This document shows, piece by piece, positions 52,201-63,093 of a stretch of DNA of 64,000 nucleotides. Made by a program: the position numbers and the translations under genes. The notes beneath the pieces were generated by a model. That model did not search any database. It saw nothing but the letters and a program-made list of their open reading frames with translations, and was not told the origin of the DNA. The stretch's first letter is position 1. Each line of letters begins with the position of its first letter. The stretch comes from Bimastos eiseni. Its lineage: Eukaryota; Annelida; Clitellata; Crassiclitellata; Lumbricidae. The stretch lies in contig OY365815.1 of NCBI GenBank assembly GCA_959347315.1, positions 16,680,954-16,744,953 on the forward strand, in the 5' to 3' direction.

Positions 52201-55200
52201 TTATGTCAAATTGAGAAACCGTCGAGAGTTGCATTGTATTCGGCTTCTTCTCCGAGTTCTCTGCCCTTACATGGGCAGGTCAAAAGGTCAAAAAGTAAAT
52301 GAGTCGTCCTCTAGACGCTGGACTTGCTCATTCAGTTTAATGTATCCAACTGCCGTCATCCATTCCAGCAGCATCCATCTAGGTCTTCCTTTAGTTCTCG
52401 TTCCCTCCATCCTTCCCTTCAAAAATCCCGACGGAGAGTTCTCAGTAAGTCTACTTTACATTACTCATATGGTGCGGCATTGGTGTCTATGCCCATTGGC
52501 ACAGCGCTCCAAGTGCATTCTGTCACAGCTCGTACACGTCCCGCTGTTTTGTGTCGTAAACCTACATGATAAAATCTCCCAACTTAAAAGCAGAACCTTA
52601 CCAGTAGAGACAGCTGATGATCTTCTCCTGACCCTGTCAACCTACCCACGTGCAGCCCGAACAGTACCCATGTTCGAATATGGGACCCGTCAAGAGTCCA
52701 CATGGATCCCATCTGATGCTCATATAAACAACTAGGCCTAAATGACTAGGCCTAAATGACCAGGCCTAAATGGCTGGGCCTAAATGACTGTCCTAAATGA
52801 CCAGGCCTAAATGACCAGGCCTAAATGACCAGGCCTAAATGACCAGGCCTAAATGACTGGGCCTAAATGACTAGGCCTAACTGACTAGGCCTAAATGACT
52901 AGGCCTAAATGACTAGGCCTAAATGACTAGGCCTAAATGACTAGGCCTAAATGACTAGGCCTAAATGACTAGGCCTAAATGACTAGGCCTAAATGCTCGC
53001 GAGGAAGTCGTACGGGGTATCCATCAATAATGTCGCGCACAAAAGATCGCCAATGTACATTGGTCCTTCGTTGATCGCCAAACACCATCGACCCGATATG
53101 GAAGCTGGATTGATAAAAAGAATAATGCATAAATGGAAGCTGGATTGATAAAAAGAATAATGCATAAATGGAAGCTGGATTGATAAAAAGAATAATGCAT
53201 AAATGGAAGCTGGATTGATAAAAAGAATAATGCATAAATGGAAGCTGGATTGATGAATAGAATTCATGCTTAGGCGGCGTTAGGCCTAAGCAGAAGCTGG
53301 ATTGATGAAAAGAATATTGCTTAAGAGAAGCTGGATTGATGAGATAGCGAAAGCGGGATGAAAAGAAGGCAGTGTAAGCAGAATCTGGATTGATGAAAAT
53401 AATTTTGCTTAAATGGACGCTGGATTGATGAAAATAAGGCTTCGAAATCGGTTTGCTGCGAAATGCGGCGCTGGGCGACCTTTTGTGCCGCGATCTGATT
53501 AGTCTGCGATCTTTTGTGTCGCGACCTTTTGTGCGCGACCTTATTGACTTAATAAACCGTCGCACAGTCACTCTTTTAAATTGTTGTCGGTTTAGGTCTG
53601 CCAGATTGGCGCTGTGGAATGCCTAACCCAGGTCCGTATCGAGCTATAATTGCGCCCTGTGCCTAGCATCAATCTGGCACCCACACATTTTAAAAATAGT
53701 ATTTGCGCCCTGTGCCTAGCATCAATCTGGTGCCCCCACATTTTGAAAATAGTGCATTTCATGAAATAATAAGTTATTCCATCCTGAAATTTGCGCCCTT
53801 TCCACATTTGCGCCCTGGGCCACGGCCCCGCTGCCCCCGCTCGGTACTACTCTGGCCTATCCTACCATGCACTGCATGTGTCATGCTATTCTGGTCACAT
53901 ACATTATATACATATATATAAGTATATATATATATATATCGTCGGCTAAATACATAGACTACGTCCCTTGTTCTTCTTCCAGGTTCGCCTACATTCGACT
54001 AGCTTTGGAATTCTCTCCCACCGTTTCGTTCAGCTTACGATACGTGGAATGGGAGCAGATGGCAGACGCAATAACGGCTCAACAGCCTCTTACGGCAGGT
54101 GGAAGCCTTGTTGAAGTCGATGCCGATCCTAATGGATTCACGTACTACTGGGACGAAAATGCCGAGTGAGTAAAGGGAACTGGACAGCGCCGTATTTTGG
54201 ACTAATCGTAGCACTTCTGATCATACTTATCGACGTTTTGTCTCTGTTCGAGTGTGCTGGGTTATCAACGTATACCACTTATCTTGCTTTAATTTATCTT
54301 ATCGATCCATGGTTTGTCCGATGATTCAGCTAATCTCTGGTTAGTAAAGAAACTGTTCAATCAATCAATCAATTCAATCAATCAATTCTTTTTATTGTTC
54401 ACCGACAAAACATATTATACAAACACTGAAATAATAGTGTTAATTAATCATGCAGTGAGCAAAGGAAATCCCAAAAGAACGAACCGTTCCGCTAACAGAG
54501 ACCAGCCAATTTTAACATTAAATTAACCTAGAAGTCATACAGTTTTTTTCCGCCTACCATACAGAAGCAACGAACATAATCATCATTTCGTAACAAGTAA
54601 TATCGCAACAACAAGTAACTTTATCTAACCGTTCAATAAGAAAGTTTTTAGGTTATTTTTAAACTGGTGTAATGATGACATATTAGTTAGGTTGGTAGGT
54701 AGCATGTTCCAGAGGGACGGACCATATATTCTTATGCTGTGCTGCCTAATCGTAGTATGTACTCTAATTTGGTGATACTTATTAGAGGCACGCGTCTGAT
54801 GGTCATGGATCTCTAGGTTCCTATAAAACCATCGATTGAAACCACTTGGTAATAAGAACCTGTGAGCCATGTACATAAACACTCCTACTTGAAGTTTATT
54901 AATTTTTTCTATTGTCAATATCCCCAGACTAGTGAATAAGCTCTTAGTGTGGACTCTGTAAGGAACACTACTTAAAATGCGCACAATGCGTTTGTGCAAA
55001 ATATCCAAACAAGTCAATCTAGTATGATACGTGGAAGCACAGACAAGGTTACAGTATAACATATACGGATGAATTAAGGAATAATATAACGTAAGGAGTA
55101 TGTTTTTTAGACAGAAGGTGTTGGATGCGGTAAATTAAACCAATATTTTTTGCTAATTTCTGCGAAATATGATGAATATGCTTTTTCCATGTTAACTGGG

Positions 55201-55602
55201 CGTCAATGCAAGAAGTTATGAAGTTTTCGGTGTGAATAAATGAATGAATGAACGAATGAATGAATGAAATGAACGAACGAACGAAAAAATGAATAAATAA
55301 AATTATTAACCATTTCATAGTTGAATGAGTGAAAGAACGAACTTACATCGAGCAAACGAATGAGTAACAATTAAGAATGAAGGACGAACTAATGAATTAA
55401 TTAATTTAATTTAATTGATCAGGTTTGAACTTTGAAATAATCATATGCACATTGGTCATGTAATTTATTGACATAGTTTAGGCTGATGTGATTTAAATAA
55501 AGCGTTTGATTTGACTGATATTTCAGGCTAATTTATGTGAAGTTGGTCAACCGCTATGCAGCAGATGGGTACAACTACTGCGCGCTGAAGGATGTCAGAT
55601 GA
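37919..55602 (+). CDS. CEMIP/KIAA1199-like secreted protein (G8 + beta-helix), complete 17-exon gene
   Basis: CEMIP proteins bind and degrade hyaluronan at the cell surface. Exons: 37919-37979, 38822-38965, 39697-39969, 41730-41888, 42869-43230, 44225-44430, 45551-45620, 46194-46322, 46861-46949, 47270-47398, 48256-48291, 49420-49515, 49735-49912, 50257-50478, 51750-51973, 53983-54165, 55527-55602. They total 2637 nt (878 aa) with every phase matching. Residues 1-20 are a signal peptide (LHLLLLFSLNAS). The G8 domain spans about 30-155 (IPWAPADDEF, LFGRSDD, WTFLDGTV). A conserved core follows: TSWLPGDRVIVASSDYDA, YPIHFHRAGE (about 297-301 for PIHFH), VVGYDTLGHCFFLEDG, STFWIAHPNNT, FHRVPTGPSAG, VRGGDVWI, ending YYWDENAE and YNYCALKDVR. 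Vertebrate CEMIPs are about 1360 aa; here the GG/ILEI domains after G8 and at the C-terminus are absent. Exon 6 uses a GC donor (TGCAG|gcaagt). Confidence 0.9.
39016..39250 (+). mobile_element. tRNA-derived SINE, copy 3
   Basis: Plus-strand copy: GTAGCACAGTGGCCGATCGG head, CTTGACCCTCGTCCGAGG B-box region, and the tail GGAAGAAGGGCGGTATCAAA then TTTCGGTAATAAATA. It lies in intron 2 of the CEMIP-like gene. Confidence 0.75.
39500..39655. repeat. AAGTGCATTTTAG-type minisatellite
   Basis: Irregular tandem units of (G)AGTGCATTTTA with TTAGAAG variants, ending about 40 bases before exon 3 of the CEMIP-like gene. Confidence 0.7.
40015..41427. mobile_element. Composite inverted-repeat element in CEMIP intron 3
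   Basis: Ends are 26-bp inverted repeats with few mismatches: AGGGGCCGTTCACATGTTAT at 40015 and the complement of AGGGACCGTTCACATATTAT at 41427. No transposase frame between them, so it is non-autonomous. A second element is nested at 41089-41297 and the left arm of a separate large inverted repeat lies at 40286-40454. Confidence 0.6.
40286..41679. repeat. Long inverted repeat (about 168-bp arms) in CEMIP intron 3
   Basis: Left arm 40286-40454 and right arm 41512-41679 are reverse complements at about 95% identity by eye (shared blocks CGATTTCATGTGCATAGCT, AATTCTGTGTGCTTTGTTTT, GGTAGGTATTATCATGATGT). They are separated by about 1.06 kb. The right arm lies outside the right terminus of the element at 40015-41427. 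Confidence 0.85.
41089..41297. mobile_element. MITE-like element B
   Basis: 209 bp with 15-bp imperfect inverted ends CAGGGGCGTAACAAG / CTTGTTACACCTCTG. GC-rich body with CAGTTTCAAAACTGGGAG. Nested in the composite element. Confidence 0.7.
43310..43372. repeat. CATCGT microsatellite
   Basis: (CATCGT)n and CATCAT variants within 100 bases after exon 5 of the CEMIP-like gene. Confidence 0.75.
44685..45085 (-). mobile_element. Non-LTR retrotransposon 3' fragment
   Basis: Minus-strand frame 45083-44784 encodes the C-terminal end of a LINE reverse transcriptase: LRWLPVQQRITFRIATLVW, GCAPSYLTELC, RRALSVVGPSIWNGLP. The 3' UTR carries the TTGAAGAGGCGCTATATAAA block and a (GAAT)n tail. 5'-truncated. 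Confidence 0.85.
45655..45745. repeat. TGCCTCTCTGTC minisatellite
   Basis: Seven or eight 12-bp units, a few tens of bases after exon 7 of the CEMIP-like gene. Another CT-rich microsatellite is at 44460-44530. Confidence 0.85.
47630..47672. repeat. (TA)n microsatellite
   Basis: About 20 TA dinucleotides in a CEMIP intron. Confidence 0.9.
49068..49220. mobile_element. MITE-like element C, copy 1
   Basis: 153 bp, ends GCAGAGGCGGCGAT / ATCGCCTCCTCTGC (one mismatch). Body has a poly-G run, GGACAAGTACCCCCCACC and GGTGTCCCCCCACCTCTC. A truncated inverted copy lies at 61452-61566. Confidence 0.75.
49238..49375. repeat. (AAT)n/(ACT)n microsatellite
   Basis: AATAAT and ACTACT runs ahead of exon 12 of the CEMIP-like gene. 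Confidence 0.9.
50690..50890. repeat. GGTCTTGGTCTCG repeat with GGTCTCGAGACC palindromes
   Basis: Tandem GGTCTTGGTCTCGG-like units begin with three self-complementary GGTCTCGAGACC motifs within 45 bases. The same units recur at 51400-51530 in the same intron and orientation. Confidence 0.75.
51400..51530. repeat. GGTCTTGGTCTCG repeat, second block
   Basis: Second block of the units at 50690-50890, separated by about 500 bp of non-repetitive DNA. Apparent RPRPRP/GLGLGL frames on either strand are by-products. Confidence 0.75.
52733..52996. repeat. 14-bp minisatellite AGGCCTAAATGACT
   Basis: About 18 units, many exact; contains the palindrome TAGGCCTA that is common throughout the window. Confidence 0.9.
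53096..53440. repeat. 35-bp minisatellite, decaying to one side
   Basis: Four exact 35-bp units (AAGCTGGATTGATAAAAAGA plus AATAATGCATAAATGG) followed by degenerate units to about 53440. The 198-codon minus-strand frame over it is repeat-derived. Confidence 0.9.
53629..53854. mobile_element. MITE-like element D, copy 2 with internal duplication
   Basis: Same body as the element at 14385-14560, starting CAGGTCCGTATCGAGC and ending CGGTACTACTCTG. The block TTGCGCCCTGTGCCTAGCAT is present twice, so this copy carries an internal tandem duplication of about 55 bp. It lies in the last but one intron of the CEMIP-like gene. Confidence 0.6.
54355..55320 (-). mobile_element. Non-LTR retrotransposon 3' fragment, frameshifted
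   Basis: Minus strand: ITSCIDAQLTWKKHIHHISQ (55318-55049 frame) then, after a frame change, RLTCLDILHKRIVRILSS, KINKLQVGVFMYMAHRF and SIRIYGPSLWNMLPTNLT (to 54625), the C-terminal part of a LINE ORF2 protein. The 3' end is an (ATTG)n tail at 54358-54390. 5'-truncated pseudogene in the last CEMIP intron. Confidence 0.85.
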
Positions 55603-56856
55603 TTTGATTGAAGCCATCAGTAGAGACCTCACCATCAGCTACAAAAGAGTTTAGGCCTATCCGCGGGCTACATATTCTGCTGACAGACAATTTGTTGTAA
55701 ACGCTTCTTATAGTGATCGCATTGCCACTGTTCAGTTAAATGTGACGTTATTGTTGAAATGTACTCGTTAGATCAAGAATGTAGAGAATGATGAACTTAT
55801 AGTTTGACATTTAATTTATTTCAAGCGACCACCAGAGTGGATAGGGCCGATAGGCTACTATAGTGTTGGTAGCAGAATTGCGGAAATAGCCTCAAATAGG
55901 CCCCATATAGGCTAAGTTCACTTAGGACACATATTTAGTCTAAAACTATTACATTAGGCATATATGATAAACTCGCTGGGCTCACCTAAAATAGCCTACA
56001 TGCAGCAACATCGCGTAGGCCTAAGTGGGCTAGCTTATATTATAAAAATTAGGATCACATAAACAAATCAACTAGAATCGTCTTCAAATCGACCACATTA
56101 TTGACTAACATTCGACACTAAAGACCATTTCCAGCAATTTTGTCGCAATTTATGCACCGTTTAGCAAAACACCTATATAATCATTAAAAAAATTCTGTTC
56201 AATTTTCTTATGGTATTGGGGTCCGCCAGCTGTGTCCCGCGAAGCAAAGGNNNNNNNNNNNNNNNNNNNNNNNNNNNNNNNNNNNNNNNNNNNNNNNNNN
56301 NNNNNNNNNNNNNNNNNNNNNNNNNNNNNNNNNNNNNNNNNNNNNNNNNNNNNNNNNNNNNNNNNNNNNNNNNNNNNNNNNNNNNNNNNNNNNNNNNNNN
56401 NNNNNNNNNNNNNNNNNNNNNNNNNNNNNNNNNNNNNNNNNNNNNNNNNNACGAAACGTAGACAGTAATGAGAGAATAGTGTTATAGTCGTGAACCCAAC
56501 GTAGCCTACACGTAGGCCTACAGAACTCGAATGAATGGAAAAATGGTCTCTATAATTTAATCGTTGGCCCAGCTACTTCTGCTCAATGGATATATACTGA
56601 GAAATGAGAAATTGTAGTAGTTATCTTGCATAATCTCTTACTGTAATTATATGACTTTAAAGAGTCTAACAGGATTAGTATTATAAATTTACAATTCTGT
56701 CAGAACCATATCATATCAAGCATAGCGCAACATCATACTTCAGCGAAAGCAGAGATCTAGATAATGAATGACCTTCACCTTCATAGCAATAATGTCTACT
56801 AACATTACATATGTTACGTCTTTAGATTAAAATGTCAAGTAAAGTCTTATTCAAAA
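55603..56856. other. Intergenic region with assembly gap
   Basis: Between the CEMIP-like stop codon and the tautomerase ATG. Nothing coding recognised. The assembly gap is 56251-56450 and is exactly 200 N, so its real size may be unknown. Confidence 0.8.
56251..56450. other. Assembly gap (200 N)
   Basis: A run of exactly 200 unknown bases. Translated frames through it are meaningless. Confidence 1.
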
Positions 56857-58992
56857 ATGCCTATCTGCCTAGTCGAGACGAATTTGGCTCCAAAAGACGT
56901 GCCCCATGATCTTCATGTGAAGTTTGCAAAATCAGTTGCTGAAATTCTTGGCAAGCCCGCTGATGTAAGTATTAATATAATCTTATTGTGGGTAGAGATC
57001 TATCCAAAGTTTATATGTTTATTTTTTAATGCTTAGTTCATACGTGGTGCGTACATATGGTACAATTAAATTAAGAATTTGCGTAGTCCACTAATCTTTT
57101 ATTTTAATGCACTAAAGCGTTGTCGGGAAACGCATTTTACACTAAAATGAAGTAACAGAATATTGTGGCCTTCAGTATTTATAGAAATATATTTATTATG
57201 TGCAGTGGCTCTTGTTAGATTTGAAGTAAGGCATGGTTGGCTATTTTCATGCAAAGACAATTTGTGAACACATTGTCTTATAGGTGCACAGAGCACTGCC
57301 TATAAGACGTTGTATTTATTTTAGCGTATTTCAGTGACCGTTTCTCCGGGTTTGCAAATGTGTCGCAATGGCAGCTCCGAGCCAACCATAACCACACATA
57401 TCTGGTCAATTGGCGTCTTTGGCAAGGAGAAAAACGCAGAATATTCATCCAAGCTGTTTGATTTCTTCAAGCATGAACTTCCGGTTGTCTCAGAAAAACG
57501 GTTGGGCATGCTCTCAAGATATCATTTATGCTGAGATATTTGTTTTGTCTGTATAAGTGAATATTTGTGTGACCCATCTCAGAATGCTGCTCTAAACAAC
57601 ACTTGATGATCTTTGTGCTTTACTCTTCACTTTGATCATATGATCAAAATAATTTAGACTTCCCTGCTGTTTTTGATAGACTGAAGTTTTCATTTTGTTT
57701 GTGATAGTTTTTATTAAAATGTCTCCTAGGCCACAAGTGAGTGCAAACATGTAATACTACTCTGAAGGATTTCCACATTCAGAGAATTGGGCATATCTGA
57801 TGTTTGTAATGTAACAATACCAGAATGGGTAATTAATCTAGCACCATTCACCACCATTACAGTGGCCAAGCAATGATGTGTGCAAAATATTGAACTTGAG
57901 TTTATATACTAAGAATGGGTATAATTGAGCTAACTAAATGTGCTAACTTGAGAACTACCTAGTAAATTTAACCCATCCTTGCTTTGAAGCTATCTAACTA
58001 TTTGACAAACCACCCAATATTTGATCGTTTTCTACCCAGGGTGATTTGAAAGTTCCTGAAGTTAATAGTTTTAGTGAATGCCCTTTATTGTGTTGCCCTT
58101 CTTGCATCACTGAGGTGACCAAAATTGTTCACCAGCAAAGAAGCATCTTGTTGAATCTTTGGTCCCACACCTGTCTCCTCATAACCAGGGACAAAAATTG
58201 CTGATCCCAGTGTGCTGGTTACCATTACAATTTTGTCAAACTATTAGACCACGCACGTCGCACACTGTTGAATGGCCCGTTTGGCATCATAGTACAATTC
58301 AAACAAGATTATGCACTCGCAGTCTTTTTTTCTATTTATTTATGAATAAAATGATTAATTGAATTATACATTCTTAAAGTTGTTGTCTCATACAGTACAA
58401 TAATACAATACGACTTAAATTCGATTTTATCTTTTTTCCAATTAGTTCAGAATTGCACAAACGCCTTGTCAGTGCAATTGTAATGCATAGCAATTGTATG
58501 AAAAGGTTCTTGCTCAAGTACACTGTAACTTCTCTGACTAGTATAAAACCCATACTCCTCTACGCGTTGAAGTCCGACTGCTCCAACTTATAGGCCACCA
58601 TGCCACACTTGTATGCACAAACACTAAATAGTACACCTCGATACTGGCATTCAAATAATGTGCATTCAGCTCCTCGACACCTGGTCATTTCCAATTGCCA
58701 TCATGGCACATGCTGTTCCATGTCTTGCATGGAAATGCCAGTCAACCGGTGAATTCAGTGATTGAGCAACAAGCACAAGTTTCCTGTAATTAGTTGAGAC
58801 TAATTTATGTAGCTCCATTAGTTAAACTAATTTTCACAATGGAGTTAACGCAATGTAATAATTTATTATTATATTAGATTACAATTTGCAGGATGTTTTG
58901 TTAGAAATAGGCATTCATGAAGCTGTCTTTGTTGTAGGATTGTATTGCTGTTCCATCCAATTGAGCCACATGAGATTTCTGTTCGACCCTAA
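56857..58992 (+). CDS. DDT: D-dopachrome tautomerase / MIF-family protein
   Basis: MIF-superfamily proteins are small trimeric cytokine-like tautomerases. Exons 56857-56964, 57325-57500 and 58938-58992 sum to 339 nt (112 aa). The three-exon structure matches vertebrate MIF and DDT genes. Numbering after Met removal: Pro1 (catalytic base), Lys32 in LGKPAD and Ile64 in WSIGVFG are all at the expected positions. DDT-type features are the TNL start, KPAD at the first intron and SIGVxG. The CxxC of MIF is absent. The protein ends FHPIEPHEISVRP, about six residues shorter than human DDT. Exon 2's donor (CG|gttggg) is weak but phase 2, as the third exon requires. Confidence 0.92.
58447..58612 (-). 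mobile_element. Degraded SINE copy
   Basis: The order of recognisable blocks (GCAATTGTAATGCATAGCAA, TTCTTGCTCAAG, ACTGTAACTTCTCTGAC, CCACCATGCCACACTT) follows the SINE at 22250-22472 but with many substitutions, so it is an old insertion. It lies in intron 2 of the tautomerase gene. A further short fragment of the SINE head sits at about 37537-37585. Confidence 0.5.
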
Positions 58993-59189
58993 GGACAGCC
59001 AGGAAAGCTATGATGAACTGATGCCCTTTCTTGCAGAATGCTAAGCAATTATTGAGACATTGACTCATTTGTTGTTGAAATTTGTGATTTGTTCAGTTAA
59101 TAATTGACACTTAGCACATGTGTATGCATGGCAGTAATAGGATAAATCCAGATACAGGAACTTCAGAGATTGTATAAAAGCATATATTG

Positions 59190-59342
59190 CAGGGGCATCC
59201 AGATACGGGGTTCCGGAGGCAGATTCCTCCAAATTCAATTAGGGTGGGAAATATTTTACGTCTTAAAGGGGGAATATTTTACTTTCCTGGCACTTGGGAC
59301 CGGGGGTTTGCCTCCATCACTCAGGGGGGATTGACGCCCCTG
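59190..59342 (-). mobile_element. MITE-like element A, copy 3 (inverted)
   Basis: 153 bp, starts CAGGGGCATC and ends GACGCCCCTG. Reverse complement of the same body. It lies about 200 bp downstream of the tautomerase stop codon. Confidence 0.8.
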
Positions 59343-61451
59343 TTATACGTATGCTTATGATTGACGCCCCTTATGTACGTATGCTGAACAGGATTGCAAC
59401 TATTGTCATGTTAGTGGTTTTTGCAACAATACTTACCTGTGCTGAAGTTGCTGTACATGGATTTATATCTATTAATATTCGCTAATTTACATTCGAGGGA
59501 TTTTATTTGAAAATGCGACTACTACAAAATGTGTACTATGTGTATGCAATAGTCATAGTTATTCATAAGAATGCAGGTACTAACTAAGAGAGTGCATGGT
59601 ACTTTGGTATGTATAATTATAAAAGCGTTTGTCTGCTATAAAAATATTTAAAAAACACTATCTTCCTGAGAAAGTTTAGGATTTTTCCACATTATGCATC
59701 ATGAACTATGTGCATGTTTGTTTGGTCATTATAAAAGGGGCATTATAATGATTTGTAGTTGCATTTAGGAAGAAGGAAAAAGAGAACTTTTAGACATGTT
59801 GACATTGTCGTCTCGAGGTGTAGATGTATTCTCTGTCTATGGGATTTCTCCGTGCTGTACAGTGAGTCGAATGCAAACAGTTGAGTAATTGTGTTACCTG
59901 TTAGTGACTCAAGAATAGAGCTAAGATTCTGGCCTTTGTTTCACCAAGGGCTGAAAACCTTTGTATTTCATGTCTGAGTTGTGTTACAAACCCTACTTTT
60001 GCCGAGTATGAGGAGTTCATAAAGATGGTGCAACATAAAATGTCCTTAGATCAAATCAGTGAAGATAGGTCAAGCCAGGAGTCAAAGTCAGTATGTGACC
60101 GAGAGGTGCTGTTGCAGATAAACTGGCAAAAAAAGACATTTTAGCGCCTCCTTTACAGATGCTATACCTTCAATGTTACAGATGTTGCACCTTATTTACA
60201 AATGTGCCGCCGTTTACAGCCGTGGCACCTCGTATATAGATGTAGCCTGGTGTGCTGTAGCTTCCATTTTGTTTAGTTGATGAAAATGTTTGGAAAGAGT
60301 TCTGTTGCTACACAATTAATTGATGGTCCAAAGGTTATTGGCATTGGTACTTTCTATAGCAATACCGTTTAGCTTTGTTTGGTTAGAGACACTGAAGTTA
60401 TTGCTTGTACTGAGGGTCTCCGTATATAATTATAGTAAAGTCCAAATACAGTAAACTGTTTATCTGAACTTTGCCTCTTTGGGTCCATCTTCTTACCTAC
60501 TGTCTAATATCAGAGGACAGGGTGGCAATCAAGGTTGAGAGTTTCAAAACAGCGAGAGGATATATAATGGATACGACAAAGTAATTGAACAAAGTAACTT
60601 TAGTTGTCTTACTTTATTAGAAAGTCTGCAGAGTGAATAGTGGTAATTATTACTTTTGGACGTAAAAATCTGGTTTAGACCTATACCCCTTCTGGCATAT
60701 CACTGAACTGGGGCAACACTGTTTGTTGGCTCTATGATAGAACAGGCAGCAGCACTGCATGTGTTAATTGAAAGGTCTTGTTTCAGTACTTGCTACACAA
60801 AGGAGCAGGTTAAAGAGAGAGAGGATATGGATTAAAGGTCATTTGTTAGTGAACAGGAATGGGAAAGTTTATGGGCATTTGTTGAGCAAGGGAATGTCGA
60901 AATGAACCCTAAAGAACAAGTTTAACCATAGACTGCATTGCAAAAGCTTTCTTCTCCACTCTCTAGATAATCCTTGAAAACTTAAAAGCATAATTAAGAA
61001 TTTCGTTACTTGAATTGTCTAATCTTAAGTCTATAATGTTCTGCTAGTATCAACTATACCTTAACATTATCTAAGTTTCTGTCATTTTGCTCTCTTTATC
61101 TTTCATTGTGTATTTGCATGTGTTCTGATGTATGTAATTTGCTGTGATTTGCCAGCCTGTTTCAATAAGCCAATATAATAATAATAATAATCAAGGATTG
61201 GTCCTTGGTCTTAACTTAGCATGTTCTAAATGAAAAGAGGCTATCCATAAATGATGTCACGCAATTTTGAACGAATTATGACCCACAATAACGCATCGTC
61301 ACAAAAGTCATAACCCCCTAAAATAATGACTTTACAATGCTCTGACCCCTACCTAAAACCCAGATGTTGAGAATGTGATTTGTAAATTTTCTTATATTTA
61401 TAAAAAATAATTATTACTATAAAAATACCTAAAACTGTGTAGTATAACAAA

Positions 61452-61566
61452 CAGAGGCGGTGATCTCGGTTGAGAGGTGGGGGGACAGCCAATGAGAGGG
61501 GTAAGAAATGTGGAGGCTACACGTACAAAGTGTCACCTCTCTGTAAAAGTTGGGGGCATCGCCGGC
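61452..61566. mobile_element. MITE-like element C, truncated copy 2
   Basis: Reverse-complement relative of 49068-49220: ACAGAGGCGGTGATCTCGGT, GAGAGGTGGGGGGACAGCCA, CACCTCTCTGTAAAAGTTGG, then directly CATCGCCG, so the GC-rich end is deleted. The 61477-61815 open frame runs over it and is not a gene. Confidence 0.65.
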
Positions 61567-62139
61567 GTTGATAACAAAGATCAATTAGGAAGTGTAATTA
61601 TTACACTCATTATGCATTCAACAAGCTCTGGTAGAATCATAATGAGCGTGCTATTATATCTATGCCATAATCCAACACGGATGGTTCCAGAGTTTAACGA
61701 CCGCCTTCGACAACAATGGCCGTTGCAGTCGACAGAAATTTGCTTGGCATATTACAGCATCATCACCATCATTAATCCTGGGCACAACGTTACAGCACTT
61801 ACAGCTTTTCTATAATTCAACACGCTGTGGTTCAAGGAATCTAGATATTGGTCATTGGCTGTGGTTTTAGCGGCTGACATTTACGTCATCAAGTGTAGAA
61901 CCTTAAGATATAATTTCATTGTAGTTATATCAAAGGTATCTTAGGTATATTTATGTCAAATGTGAGCGACTTTAGATTAACCTTATTGTTTTATTTTAAG
62001 TTAAATTGTAGAATTGAACGATAAAAAAATGATTATATAGGGTATAGTTGTACATTATGCCTGAAACACTAAGGGATTTCTCAATGCTCGGCGAAACGAC
62101 ACTCGCCTGAAATGCGACTCTCGCTCCTCTACTCTCTGG

Positions 62140-62330
62140 AAACCGGACCATAGCCCTCTGAATCCAGAGGACCATGATCGGATTCGGACATCCTTCGGAT
62201 TACCCTTTGTACAACCCATATGACTTGACAGTGCTCGTGAATTAGCTGGTGCACTGCACTCGACTTTCCAATGGCCCTTTAGAAGTTTGGAGATTGCGAT
62301 ACAAATTATTTAGAACAACAACACTGAGCC
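62140..62330. repeat. Dispersed repeat shared with 15080-15330
   Basis: Partner copy of the repeat at 15080-15330, same orientation, diverged. No terminal inverted repeats or target duplication could be made out by eye. Confidence 0.4.
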
Positions 62331-63093
62331 AGCTGCCAGCTGGGAGAATGTATGTACAGCTGGTCTCTCGGGTTTTAAATCGAATCTTAAGTTTCACTTC
62401 ATCAAAAATCTTGTCTTGATCTGGCCTCTACAGCGCTTTACAATTTCTGTTATCCCAAATGCAACCCACCGTTACATGTACTCTGTTTTCGTTTTTTTCT
62501 TATGGCAACCGGATATTTTTCTTCACTTGGTCGTCTTGGACAACAAGATACATAGCGAATCCACAAAATAAAATTTCAGCCGGATCCCCGAGATCAATTT
62601 TATGAGAAGAAACAAGTTGCGTGGTCAAGTATAACTTTGAGATATTTTTGAGTATGATATTGAGGATATTGAATGACTATTCAATTCTAGTTCTCAGGAT
62701 TTAAGCACTTGATAGAAACATTGTTTTGGGGAATTCAGTCAATTGTGCATTATCGCAACTTTTGGGAATCGGATTTAGATATTCAGGCAAACCTGGAAAC
62801 CCCTCCTTGCTCATGGTAAAACTGGTGCCCTGTAAACACTGGTGCCCTGTAAGCGCTTAAACATGTTTGAGACTATAGTGACTAGTAGAGCATGACAGTG
62901 AAAGAGTAATGTAGGCAGTGCTAGATTGAGAGGTTTATATACATAATGGTTTCTTAACATATTTCAGATGCTTGTAGAGAGGATATTTAGAAGACTATAT
63001 GAAATATCAATGTGATGTAATGTTTGATTGTTTCAGCCTTCTCCTCTGTATCGATCCACTACAGGTCATCGTTTATAGCAGAGTTCCGTTTCC

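Larger units (their letters stand above)
58993..63035. other. Intergenic or upstream region without a recognised gene
   Basis: About 4 kb with the inverted element A copy (59190-59342), element C fragment (61452-61566) and the dispersed repeat (62140-62330). Open frames at 59294 and 61477 are over repeats. Some of this may be first intron of the 63094 gene. Confidence 0.6.

Noticed and set aside
52975..53571. 198-codon minus-strand frame with repeated hydrophobic peptide
   Set aside because: Translation of a 35-bp minisatellite; no splice or start context.
56210..56468. ORFs across the N run
   Set aside because: The bases are unknown; the frames exist only because N was translated.
61477..61815. 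112-codon plus-strand ORF
   Set aside because: Begins inside a MITE-like element and has no recognisable content.
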